Assembly (NCBI RefSeq): GCF_025836995.1
Contig: NZ_CP107546.1
Span: forward strand, 1,178,001-1,242,000
Reading direction: 5' to 3'
DNA length: 64,000 bases
DNA from: Microbacterium sp. M28
GTDB lineage: Bacteria > Actinomycetota > Actinomycetes > Actinomycetales > Microbacteriaceae
In this document: positions 25,969 through 33,230 of the stretch, in pieces
Layout of the letters: the number at the start of each line of letters is the position of its first letter
How positions within the stretch are numbered: position 1 is the first letter of the stretch
The notes under the pieces: model-generated
The model's input: the letters and a program-made list of their open reading frames with translations, nothing else
The model's database searches: none
Told to the model about the DNA's origin: nothing
Position numbers and translations under genes: made by a program

Positions 25969-26442
25969 ATGAGCAGCGCCTCCATCGAGTACCGATCCGC
26001 ACGCGCCGAGCGCCGTGCGGCGCGTCAGCGCTCCCACCATCTGGTGACCGCAGACGAGAACTCGCTCGCCGACCTCGAGGTCCTCCTCGCGGCCCTGCCC
26101 CTGTGCGCGACCGGGCGGATCTTCATCGAGGTCGCCGATCAGGCCGACATCGGCGTGGTCCAGGCTCCGCCGCGGATGACCGTCACGTGGCTCGCACGCT
26201 CCGCGCGATCCGGCGCTCTCGGCACCGGACGCGGCTGCGCACCAGGGATGGCTTTGGCACGTGCGACGTGCGCGTGGGCGGATGAGATGCTCTGCGAGGA
26301 CGGCGCCGCGACCAACGTCACGCTGCTGGGCGGCTACCTCGGCACGGCGGACATCGTCGACCACCTGACGGCCGTGCTCGGCGTCCCGGCGTCGTCGATC
26401 CACGCGCCGGAGCAGTTCGGTCTCCTCCCCACCGAACGCTGA
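25969..26442 (+). CDS. SIP-domain protein (C-terminal half of siderophore-interacting ferric reductases)
   Basis: This 157-residue protein corresponds only to the NAD(P)H-binding SIP domain of siderophore-interacting proteins (RSHHLVTADENSLADLEVLLAALP, and VTWLARSARSGAL). The N-terminal FAD-binding barrel of ViuB-like enzymes is missing, and there is no remnant of it upstream. It may act with a separate flavin partner or bind another ligand. The iron box supports a role in iron acquisition. Its stop lies 1 nt from that of the convergent gene. Confidence 0.7.
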   Translation: MSSASIEYRSARAERRAARQRSHHLVTADENSLADLEVLLAALPLCATGRIFIEVADQADIGVVQAPPRMTVTWLARSARSGALGTGRGCAPGMALARATCAWADEMLCEDGAATNVTLLGGYLGTADIVDHLTAVLGVPASSIHAPEQFGLLPTER

Positions 26443-26443
26443 A

Positions 26444-26896
26444 TCAGCGGCCGGTGCGTCGGACGTAGTTGCCGTCCTCAAGGCCCGCTTCGATCTCGAA
26501 CCGATTGCGCAGCGGATCGCGACCGGCGAACAGGTAGAGGACCGGCATCAGGAATCCGTAGCGCAGCCACTGCACCCTGTGCACGGCCTCGTGTCGCAGG
26601 ATGGCGTCCGACGGCTTCCTGTCGCCGGTGAGGAAGCAGCCGCCCACGCAGACGCCGCCGCGGGCGAACGTCCACGACGGCATCCCGCGGAAGATCCACA
26701 GGCCGTGCCGGCGTTCGACGGGCCCGGTGCTCCACAGCGTTCCCCAGACCCACCCGACGGCAGTGCCCCACAGGTAGCCGATCCGGCTGATCGGCGAGCG
26801 GAGCAGGAACGAGGGGATGCGACGATCGAATCGTCGGCCTCGGTCGAGCACGGCCTGGGCGCGCTCCTGCCAATCCGCCGGAGGAGCGGGGCTCAC
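26444..26896 (-). CDS. Small HEXXH-motif protein, function unknown
   Basis: This 150-residue protein has one hydrophobic segment near residues 40-56 (YLWGTAVGWVWGTLW), a cysteine pair in GVCVGGCF and the zinc-protease-like motif RHEAVHRVQW (102-106), followed about 30 residues later by NRFEIEAGLEDGNYV with a possible third ligand glutamate. This resembles a minimal gluzincin of the DUF4157 type. The GTG start overlaps the arginase-family stop by GTGA, so the two are co-translated. No function can be named. Confidence 0.65.
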   Translation of the reverse strand: MSPAPPADWQERAQAVLDRGRRFDRRIPSFLLRSPISRIGYLWGTAVGWVWGTLWSTGPVERRHGLWIFRGMPSWTFARGGVCVGGCFLTGDRKPSDAILRHEAVHRVQWLRYGFLMPVLYLFAGRDPLRNRFEIEAGLEDGNYVRRTGR

Positions 26897-27696
26897 GCGA
26901 CGGCTCCGACCAGGCGGAGCAGCGTCCCCAGGTCTTCGACGGCGTCCACGGGGGAGCGCGGCGCGAAGCCCGAGATCGTCGCACCGGCGAGCGGCACGCG
27001 CTCGCGGAGGCGGCGCAGGGCGGCGCTGAGCTCCGCGGCGTTCGCGCCGAACGGAGCGGGGCTCGAGACGCCGATGATCTCGGAGGGGTCCAGCACGTCG
27101 ACGTCGATGTGGACCCACACGCGAGCGGCGCCGGTCGCCGCGATGGCGGCGGCGAGCGAATCGGGGTCCGACAGGGCGTCGGCGGCGATCCCGGTCAGAC
27201 GCGAGAGCGGTTCCTCCTCGGCGACGTCGACGGCTCTGGCTCCGACGATGACGACGCGCTCCGCAGGGATGCCGGGTGCGAGAGCGAGCTGCGGCTCTCC
27301 CTCGCCGAGCACGGCGCGCAGGGCCATTCCGGAGAACGCGCCTGAGGGCGACGTCTCCGGCGTGTGCAGATCGGGGTGCGCGTCGCACCACAGCACGGCC
27401 AGATCGTCGGTGCCGCCCTCGATCGCGTCGAGAGCGGCGACGGTGATGCTGCAGTCGCCGCCGATGAGGACGGCTCCCGGTTCGAGACTGTCGCGGACGA
27501 GTTCGCGCACGCGCTGCAGCGCGCTCAGGCGATGCACTCCCGTGCCGAGCGACTCGCCTGCTTCGAGCGGGACGTCCAGGACGGTGGTTGCGGCGCGGGG
27601 GAGGTCGCCGGCGATGGCCGCGGCCCCGTCGGTGAGGAGCATCGCACGAGCGGCGGGGGAGCCCTGCCACTGCGGCACGACGAGGAAGTGGGCCAT
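26893..27696 (-). CDS. Arginase/agmatinase family ureohydrolase
   Basis: This 267-residue ureohydrolase has the binuclear Mn2+ site motifs GGDCS, DAHPDLHTPE and HIDVDVLDPS, all with intact metal ligands. Arginases, agmatinases and formimidoglutamases share these; the substrate is not decided, and the short length fits actinobacterial arginase-like members. GGAGG lies 6 nt before the ATG. The gene is followed by an overlapping HEXXH protein. Confidence 0.85.
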   Translation of the reverse strand: MAHFLVVPQWQGSPAARAMLLTDGAAAIAGDLPRAATTVLDVPLEAGESLGTGVHRLSALQRVRELVRDSLEPGAVLIGGDCSITVAALDAIEGGTDDLAVLWCDAHPDLHTPETSPSGAFSGMALRAVLGEGEPQLALAPGIPAERVVIVGARAVDVAEEEPLSRLTGIAADALSDPDSLAAAIAATGAARVWVHIDVDVLDPSEIIGVSSPAPFGANAAELSAALRRLRERVPLAGATISGFAPRSPVDAVEDLGTLLRLVGAVA

Positions 27697-27719
27697 TTCG
27701 ACCTCCGGATAGGGGAAAC

Positions 27720-27755
27720 GCGGATGCTCCGGACCGTCCGGCCCGGAGCATCCGC
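27720..27755 (-). terminator. Terminator after pspA
   Basis: A 13-bp stem (27720-27732 with 27743-27755) and a 10-nt loop sit 7 nt past the pspA stop on the minus strand. The loop can itself pair in part (CCGGACCGTCCGG), giving an alternative fold. Confidence 0.7.
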
Positions 27756-27761
27756 CTGGTG

Positions 27762-28499
27762 TCAGGAGCCGAGCTGGCCCTGCGGCGTGCCGCCGGCCTT
27801 GAGCTCGGCCAGACGCGCCTCGACCTCGGTGAGCTCGCCGAGGTCGTCGAGGCTCTCGAACTGGGCGTCGAGGCTCGACGCCGCCAGCTCGACCTTGCCC
27901 TGGGCGATGGCCTCCTGGCGGCGGACCTTGTCCTCGAACCGGCCCAGCTCGCTGGTCGGGTCGAGCACGTTGATCGACGAGACGGCATCCTGCACCTTCG
28001 TCTGGGCCTCGGCGACCTTGGCGCGGGCGAGCAGCTCGCTGCGCTTGGCCTTGAGCTCGCCGAGCTTCTCCTTCATGCCGTTCAGGCCGCTCTTGAGCTT
28101 GTCGACGATCTCGGTCTGCGCCGCGATCGTGGGCTCGGCCGTCTTCGCGTCGCGCTCCTCGCTGATCTGACGCTGGAGCGCGATCTTGGCGAGGCTGTCG
28201 AACTTGTCCGCATCCGCGGTGTTACCGGTCGAGCGCAGCTCGTCGGCCTTGCGGCTCGCGGCGAGCGCCTTGTTGCCCCAGTCCTTGGCGGCCTGGATGT
28301 CTTCCTCGTGGTCGCGCTCGAGCAGACGCAGGTTGCCGATGGTCTCGGCGATCGCCGCCTCAGCGTCCGCGATGCTGTTCGTGTAGTCGCGCACGAGCTG
28401 GTCGATCATCTTCTGCGGGTCCTCGGCGGAGTCGAGGAGCGAGTTGATGTTCGCGCGGACGAGGGTCGAGATTCGCCCGAAGATGGACTGCTTTACCAT
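27762..28499 (-). CDS. pspA: PspA/IM30 family membrane-stress protein
   Basis: This 245-residue protein is almost wholly alpha-helical, with the amphipathic N-terminal helix (SIFGRISTLVRANINSLLDSAEDPQKMIDQLV) that binds stressed membranes, followed by long coiled-coil helices. PspA/Vipp1 proteins assemble into ESCRT-III-like rings or rods that protect the membrane. AAAGGAATC precedes the ATG. It lies 62 bp downstream of the TPM-domain gene on the same strand, so the two probably form one envelope-stress operon. Confidence 0.92.
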   Translation of the reverse strand: MVKQSIFGRISTLVRANINSLLDSAEDPQKMIDQLVRDYTNSIADAEAAIAETIGNLRLLERDHEEDIQAAKDWGNKALAASRKADELRSTGNTADADKFDSLAKIALQRQISEERDAKTAEPTIAAQTEIVDKLKSGLNGMKEKLGELKAKRSELLARAKVAEAQTKVQDAVSSINVLDPTSELGRFEDKVRRQEAIAQGKVELAASSLDAQFESLDDLGELTEVEARLAELKAGGTPQGQLGS

Positions 28500-28561
28500 G
28501 GGTGATTCCTTTCGGTTGGTCGTAGAGGTCGTTGACGTCGTTCAGGTCTGCGGATGCCGGG

Positions 28562-30583
28562 TCAGAAGCGACCGCCTCGGGATCGCCCGCCTCGGGAGGC
28601 GCCGCGCGAGCCGCCGCCGAAGCTGGAGGGCCGGTGCCCGCGGCTGCTGCTGCCGCCGCTGGAGCGCCAACTGCTGCCGCCGCTCCAGGAGCCGCCGCCA
28701 CCGCCTCCTCCTCCGCCGGCGAAGAGTCCGCCGAGGATGCCGCCGAGGATGTCTCCGCCGATGCCGCTGTCCCGGCTGTAGTTCCCGCCGTAACCGGTGC
28801 CGTAGCCCGTGTCGAACGGATTGCCCGGCGTCCAGGACTGCACTTCGGCCTCGGCCGCGCTGATCGCCTCAGAGGCGAGGTTGTACGCGCGGGTCGCGCG
28901 CTCGAGCGCGAAGGCCGGGTCGGTCGTCTGCGCGGCGACGGCCTCGCGGTAGGTTGCGTCGGCTTCGGCCAGGCGCGTGCGCGCTGTCGCACCGATCGCA
29001 CCCCGGCGCGTGAGGATGTAATCGTTGGCGGCGGTGATCTGCGACTGCGCCTGGATCAGTCTCTGCTGCAGTGCGCGCGCCGCGCGCTGCGCCTGTTCGG
29101 CGGCGTCGCGCACCTGGGCGAGTACGCCGTCGATCTGCACGTTCGCCTCGGTGAGGGTGTCGACGGTGCGCTGCGGGTCGCGACGCGCAGCGGTGAGGGC
29201 GGCCTTCGCCTCATCGACTCTCGCCCGCGTGCCGGCGATGAGCGGGGCGATGGTTCCGTGGGGATCGGGTGTCTGCGACGCTGCGGCGAGATCAGCCTCG
29301 AGTTCGGCGATGAGCGCCTTCGCCTGGTCTTCGATCGCGGCCAGATTCGTGCCGAGCGTCGTCACGGCCGCGGCGAGCTGCTCGGCCTGGATCACGGCCT
29401 GTTCGGCGGTGCGGATCGAGAAGGCGGCCTCGCCGGTGCGGGCGTCGGCGATGAGGCTCGCCGCCTCGGCGATCTCGGTGTCCGCGAGTGCGAGCCGTTC
29501 GGCGGCCTGAACCGGATTCTCCGCGACCGTGCTCAGGGCAGCGGCGTCATAGATCGCGGCAAGCGTCGCGAGCGCCGCTGGTAGACCCGAGACGGCCGTC
29601 TGCGCCTCGCTGCGGCGCACCTGCACGCGCTGCAGCGCGGCTGGCGCCTCGGCCTCCACCTTCCGCAGCTGTTCGAACGTCTCGATGTTCGCGTCGAGCA
29701 GTTCGTCGGCTTCCGTGCAGAACTGGATGATCCGGATGTGCCAGGCGCGGCGCTGCTCGACGGAGTCCTCGTTCTCGTCGTCGAGCTGCTGCTTGAGCGC
29801 GAACGCCTCGGCGACCTTCGCCTTGGCCTGGTCGACGACCTGCACGAACTGCGCGGTCGACTCGTCGCCGAACTGCGCGACGGCGAAGCCCAGCTCCTCG
29901 CGACTGGACGTGATCGCGTCGTCCGCCTCGACGAGCGCCCGGCCGGCCTGGCGCTCCAGATCGGCGTCGCTCACGGCCGAGAACGGATCGTTCGGGTCGG
30001 GAACAGCGGGCTGGGCGCCTCTGGCCTTCTTCTTCGCGCGCGCCACGAGCCAGATGATCAGCACGACGACCGCGGCGGCGATCAGGACGAACAGCAGGAT
30101 CCATCCCGCGTTCGACGGGCCGGGGAAGGCATCGGCGGCCGCCACGATGGCGCCGTCCCAGTCACCGTCGCGAAGCCGGTCCTCGATCGCCTGCGTGATC
30201 GTATCGAGCTGGCTGTCGCTGAGCGGCCCCTCGCCGTCGGCGGACAGGGCGTACTGACGGGACTCGACGGCGATCGCGAGCAGGTATTGATCGGCGCCCA
30301 GCCCGTTGTCGATCGCCGTCTGGTCGGCCCATTCGACGTTGTCGGACGGGTCCGTGAATTCGTCGACGATCACGACGTACAGGTCGCCCTCGGATGCGTC
30401 GCTCAGCGTGTCCAGTCGTGCGTTCGCCGCGTCGAGTTCAGAAGCGCTGAGCACTCCGGCTTCGTCGGTCACGAACCCGGCATCCAGTGTGACCGGTGGT
30501 GTCGCCACGGCGCTCGAGGCGAGGAATCCGGAGGCGAACACCGCCACGATCATCCCCAGGATGATCGTCATCCGTGACCGCAT
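28562..30583 (-). CDS. TPM-domain membrane protein with coiled coil and Gly/Ser/Arg-rich tail
   Basis: This 673-residue protein has a signal sequence (MIVAVFASGFLASSAVATPP), an extracytoplasmic TPM domain (about 30-155, starting VTDEAGVLSASEL), one transmembrane helix (about 160-180, WILLFVLIAAAVVVLIIWLV), a long Ala/Glu-rich coiled-coil region (about 220-600) and a low-complexity glycine/serine/arginine tail. TPM domains occur in membrane-repair proteins, in plants in photosystem II repair. The cytoplasmic coiled coil next to pspA suggests it contacts PspA. GGAGGGAG precedes the ATG at 30581-30583. Confidence 0.82.
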   Translation of the reverse strand: MRSRMTIILGMIVAVFASGFLASSAVATPPVTLDAGFVTDEAGVLSASELDAANARLDTLSDASEGDLYVVIVDEFTDPSDNVEWADQTAIDNGLGADQYLLAIAVESRQYALSADGEGPLSDSQLDTITQAIEDRLRDGDWDGAIVAAADAFPGPSNAGWILLFVLIAAAVVVLIIWLVARAKKKARGAQPAVPDPNDPFSAVSDADLERQAGRALVEADDAITSSREELGFAVAQFGDESTAQFVQVVDQAKAKVAEAFALKQQLDDENEDSVEQRRAWHIRIIQFCTEADELLDANIETFEQLRKVEAEAPAALQRVQVRRSEAQTAVSGLPAALATLAAIYDAAALSTVAENPVQAAERLALADTEIAEAASLIADARTGEAAFSIRTAEQAVIQAEQLAAAVTTLGTNLAAIEDQAKALIAELEADLAAASQTPDPHGTIAPLIAGTRARVDEAKAALTAARRDPQRTVDTLTEANVQIDGVLAQVRDAAEQAQRAARALQQRLIQAQSQITAANDYILTRRGAIGATARTRLAEADATYREAVAAQTTDPAFALERATRAYNLASEAISAAEAEVQSWTPGNPFDTGYGTGYGGNYSRDSGIGGDILGGILGGLFAGGGGGGGGGSWSGGSSWRSSGGSSSRGHRPSSFGGGSRGASRGGRSRGGRF

Positions 30584-30719
30584 TCTGCTCCCTCCAGGGA
30601 GACGCTGGGCCCCCACTGAGCACGAGTCTATTCACTGACGTGAACCGAGGGTACCGACTGTACGGAAACTGTCTGTGTCGTCGCAGGGAAGCGGTTCGGA
30701 GCCGCATACGCTGGAAGGC

Positions 30720-31553
30720 ATGGAGGACAGGTACGGCGCGGATGTGCTCGCGAAGGGCTGGCGCGAACGCGCCGCGAAGCAGATCCCAGAGGTCCCCGCG
30801 GAGGCCGACCTCGTCGTCGAGGTCGCGGACGACGGGTTCTGCGGCGCGGTGACGAAGGTGCAGTCGGGCACCGTTGAGCTGGAGGACTGGAAGGGGCGCA
30901 GAAGGCTGTTCCCCCTCGGTGGGGGATTCCTCATCGACGGCGAACCCGTCAGACTCGTCCCGCCTGCTCCCAAGGACAAGGGGCCCCGACGGACGGCATC
31001 CGGATCCTTCGTCGTGGCGGACCAGCGCGCCCGCGTGGCGCTGCCGAGCCGCATCCTCGTCGAAGGCCGCCACGACGCCGAACTCGTCGAGAAGGTGTGG
31101 GGCGCCGACCTGCGCGTCGAAGGCGTCGTCGTCGAGTACCTGCAGGGCGTCGACCTGCTCGACGAGCTGCTCGCGGCCGAGCCGCCGAGCGCGAAACGCC
31201 GCTATGGTGTGCTCGTCGACCATCTCGTCCCCGGGTCCAAGGAATCGCGCATCGCGGAAGCCGTCGCACGAGGACCGCACGGTGCACACGTCCGCATCGT
31301 CGGGCACCCGTACGTCGACGTGTGGCAGTGCGTGAAACCGGAAGCGCTGGGCATCGCGCGCTGGCCGGAGATCCCTCGGGGCATCGAGTGGAAGGTGGGC
31401 ATCTGCAAGGCGTTCGGATGGCCGCACGAGGACCAGGCCGACATCGCCCGCGCCTGGCAGGCCATCCTGAGCAAGGTCACCACCTATCGCGACCTCGAAC
31501 CGACGCTCCTCGGCCGGATCGAGGAGCTCATCGACTTCGTCACCGCCCCGTGA
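30720..31553 (+). CDS. DUF3097 protein with TOPRIM-like motifs
   Basis: This 277-residue actinobacterial protein has a small beta-rich N-terminal part (about 28-82) and a central segment reading RILVEGRHDAELVEKVWG (112-129), then RYGVLVDHLVPGSKESRI (161-178). This spacing of a Glu (115), an Asp (167) and a Gly (172) resembles the TOPRIM fold of RNase M5 and OLD-type nucleases, although the second Asp of the DxD pair is Leu. The -10 TACGCT (30707-30712) lies 7 nt before the ATG, so the mRNA is predicted leaderless. trmB follows 32 bp later. Function unproven. Confidence 0.75.
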   Translation: MEDRYGADVLAKGWRERAAKQIPEVPAEADLVVEVADDGFCGAVTKVQSGTVELEDWKGRRRLFPLGGGFLIDGEPVRLVPPAPKDKGPRRTASGSFVVADQRARVALPSRILVEGRHDAELVEKVWGADLRVEGVVVEYLQGVDLLDELLAAEPPSAKRRYGVLVDHLVPGSKESRIAEAVARGPHGAHVRIVGHPYVDVWQCVKPEALGIARWPEIPRGIEWKVGICKAFGWPHEDQADIARAWQAILSKVTTYRDLEPTLLGRIEELIDFVTAP

Positions 31554-31585
31554 GGACGCCTCGCCGCCGCGACTACCCTTGAGGT

Positions 31586-32311
31586 ATGCCCGAGCCCCGC
31601 ACGTTCCGTGATGAACCCGTGTCCTTCGTCCGCCGCAGCGGCCGCATGTCGGAGGCGCAGGAGCGGGCGTTCGAGGAACTCTCCGGTCACTACCTGCTCG
31701 ATGTTCCGCGCGCCATCGCCTCGACGAGCGTCCATGCCGATGCGCGACTCGACGTCGCAGCCGAGTACCGCCGCGACGCGGCGCTGATCGTCGAGATCGG
31801 GTCCGGCCAGGGCCACGCGATCGTGTCTGCTGCCGCCGCGCGCCCCGAAGACGACTTCCTGGCGATCGAGGTGTTCCGCGCCGGGCTCGCGCGCACGATG
31901 CTGGATGCCGACAAGGCGGGCGTCCGCAATCTGCGGCTCGTCGAGGCGAACGCACCTGAGGTCCTGGCGACCTATCTCCCGGAGGCGAGTGCCTCCGAGG
32001 TCTGGGTGTTCTTCTCCGACCCGTGGCACAAGAAGCGGCACACGAAGCGGCGACTGATCCGCGATGGATTCGGTGCGACGGCCGCCAGGGCGCTCGCCGA
32101 CGGCGGGCTGCTGCGTCTGGCTACCGACTGGGAGGACTACGCCCTGCAGATGCGCGAGGTGCTGGACGCCGAGCCGCTGTTCGAGCGCGCGTTCGAGGGG
32201 GAGTGGGGCGATCGCTTCGACGGCCGTGCCATGACCGCGTTCGAGCGCAAGGGAATCACGAAGGGGCGCGAGATCCGCGATCTCACGTACCGCCGGAAGC
32301 CGCGCGCGTGA
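31586..32311 (+). CDS. trmB: tRNA (guanine-N7-)-methyltransferase
   Basis: This 241-residue SAM-dependent enzyme makes m7G46 in tRNA. The SAM-binding loop IVEIGSGQGHAIV, the FLAIEVFRAGLART segment and the tRNA-binding VWVFFSDPWHKKRHTKRRLI motif are clear. The -10 TACCCT (31574-31579) is 6 nt before the ATG, so the transcript is predicted leaderless. Its stop overlaps the GTG of the CPBP-like gene. Confidence 0.95.
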   Translation: MPEPRTFRDEPVSFVRRSGRMSEAQERAFEELSGHYLLDVPRAIASTSVHADARLDVAAEYRRDAALIVEIGSGQGHAIVSAAAARPEDDFLAIEVFRAGLARTMLDADKAGVRNLRLVEANAPEVLATYLPEASASEVWVFFSDPWHKKRHTKRRLIRDGFGATAARALADGGLLRLATDWEDYALQMREVLDAEPLFERAFEGEWGDRFDGRAMTAFERKGITKGREIRDLTYRRKPRA

Positions 32312-33135
32312 GCACGACCGTCGTCCGGTCCCGCTGGGGGATCGCACCCGCTGCGCTGGTCTGCCTCGCGGCGCCGGCCTTCTTCGTCGTGCAGTGGGCG
32401 TGGCTCGGCTGGGTGCTGCTGGCCGCAGGTGTCGGAGCGGCATGGATGCTCGAGCGGCGCGCCGTGACGGTAGCCGCGCCGTCGCTGACGCGGGACCTGT
32501 CGCTCATCGCGATCGGGATGCTCATCGTGAGCGTCATCCCGCTCGCGGCCGAGCTGGACAACCTCGCCATGCTGCGCTTCACGCTGGCCCTCGGCGGAGC
32601 CGTGGTCGTCCCCTACCTCGTCTCGCGGTACGTCTACCGCGACCGTGCGATCTCGTTCCCGTGGCGCACAGGACAGCGCTGGGGTCGACTGCAGTGGGGC
32701 TGGCTCGCGGCAGTCCTGGCACTGGGGTGGCTCATTCTGCCGTTCTACTTCATCACCAGCGGCGTCTACCAGAACTGGCCCGTCGTCGACACCCCGGAGC
32801 TCATCCTCCGACTTTTCGTCGGTGTCGGCGCCGTGGGCATCTGGGACGAACTGTTCTTCATCTGCACGGTCTTCGCGCTGCTGCGTCGCCACTTCCCCGA
32901 CGCCGTGGCGAATGTCCTGCAGGCCGTGGTCTTCGTGTCGTTCCTGTGGGAGCTGGGCTATCGCGAGTGGGGTCCGCTGCTCACGATCCCGTTCGCGCTG
33001 CTGCAGGGATTCATCTTCCTGCGCACGCACTCGCTGGCGTACGTCGTCACGGTGCACCTGCTCTTCGATGCCGTCGTGTTCGCCGTGCTCGTGCACGCGC
33101 ACAACCCGGGGATGCTGCCGATCTTCCTCGTATAG
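32308..33135 (+). CDS. CPBP-like polytopic membrane protein with degenerate active site
   Basis: This 275-residue membrane protein has about eight hydrophobic helices. The region GIWDELFFICTVFALLRRHFPD aligns with the EExxxR motif of CPBP/ABI intramembrane proteases, but the first Glu is Asp and the Arg is replaced, while HLLFDAVV resembles the last HxxxN/D motif. It may therefore be a non-proteolytic member. The GTG overlaps the trmB stop (GTGA). The TPP riboswitch of the next gene begins only about 17 nt after its stop. Confidence 0.65.
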   Translation: MSTTVVRSRWGIAPAALVCLAAPAFFVVQWAWLGWVLLAAGVGAAWMLERRAVTVAAPSLTRDLSLIAIGMLIVSVIPLAAELDNLAMLRFTLALGGAVVVPYLVSRYVYRDRAISFPWRTGQRWGRLQWGWLAAVLALGWLILPFYFITSGVYQNWPVVDTPELILRLFVGVGAVGIWDELFFICTVFALLRRHFPDAVANVLQAVVFVSFLWELGYREWGPLLTIPFALLQGFIFLRTHSLAYVVTVHLLFDAVVFAVLVHAHNPGMLPIFLV

Positions 33136-33136
33136 C

Positions 33137-33142
33137 TAAGCT
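33137..33142 (+). promoter_or_regulatory. -10 box (TAAGCT) before the TPP riboswitch
   Basis: TAAGCT directly after the preceding stop codon places the transcription start near 33149, so the riboswitch aptamer would begin within a few nucleotides of the 5' end. Confidence 0.5.
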
Positions 33143-33151
33143 CGTCTGCAG

Positions 33152-33223
33152 TGACACGGGGTGCCGCACGCGCGGCTGAGATCACACCCGTCGAACCTGA
33201 TCTAGCTCGTACTAGCGAAGGGA
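33152..33223 (+). ncRNA. TPP (THI-box) riboswitch
   Basis: The leader carries the conserved thiamine pyrophosphate aptamer: ACGGGGTGCC (P1/P2), a short P3 arm, GGCTGAGATCACACCC (J2/3 pyrimidine-sensor core), then GAACCTGATCT, the CTAG-loop-CTAG P5 stem and the closing AGCGAAGGGA. The final AAGGGA is also the ribosome-binding site of the MFS gene (ATG at 33231, 7 nt on), so TPP binding should hide it and block translation. Confidence 0.95.
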
Positions 33224-33230
33224 TGTCGCG

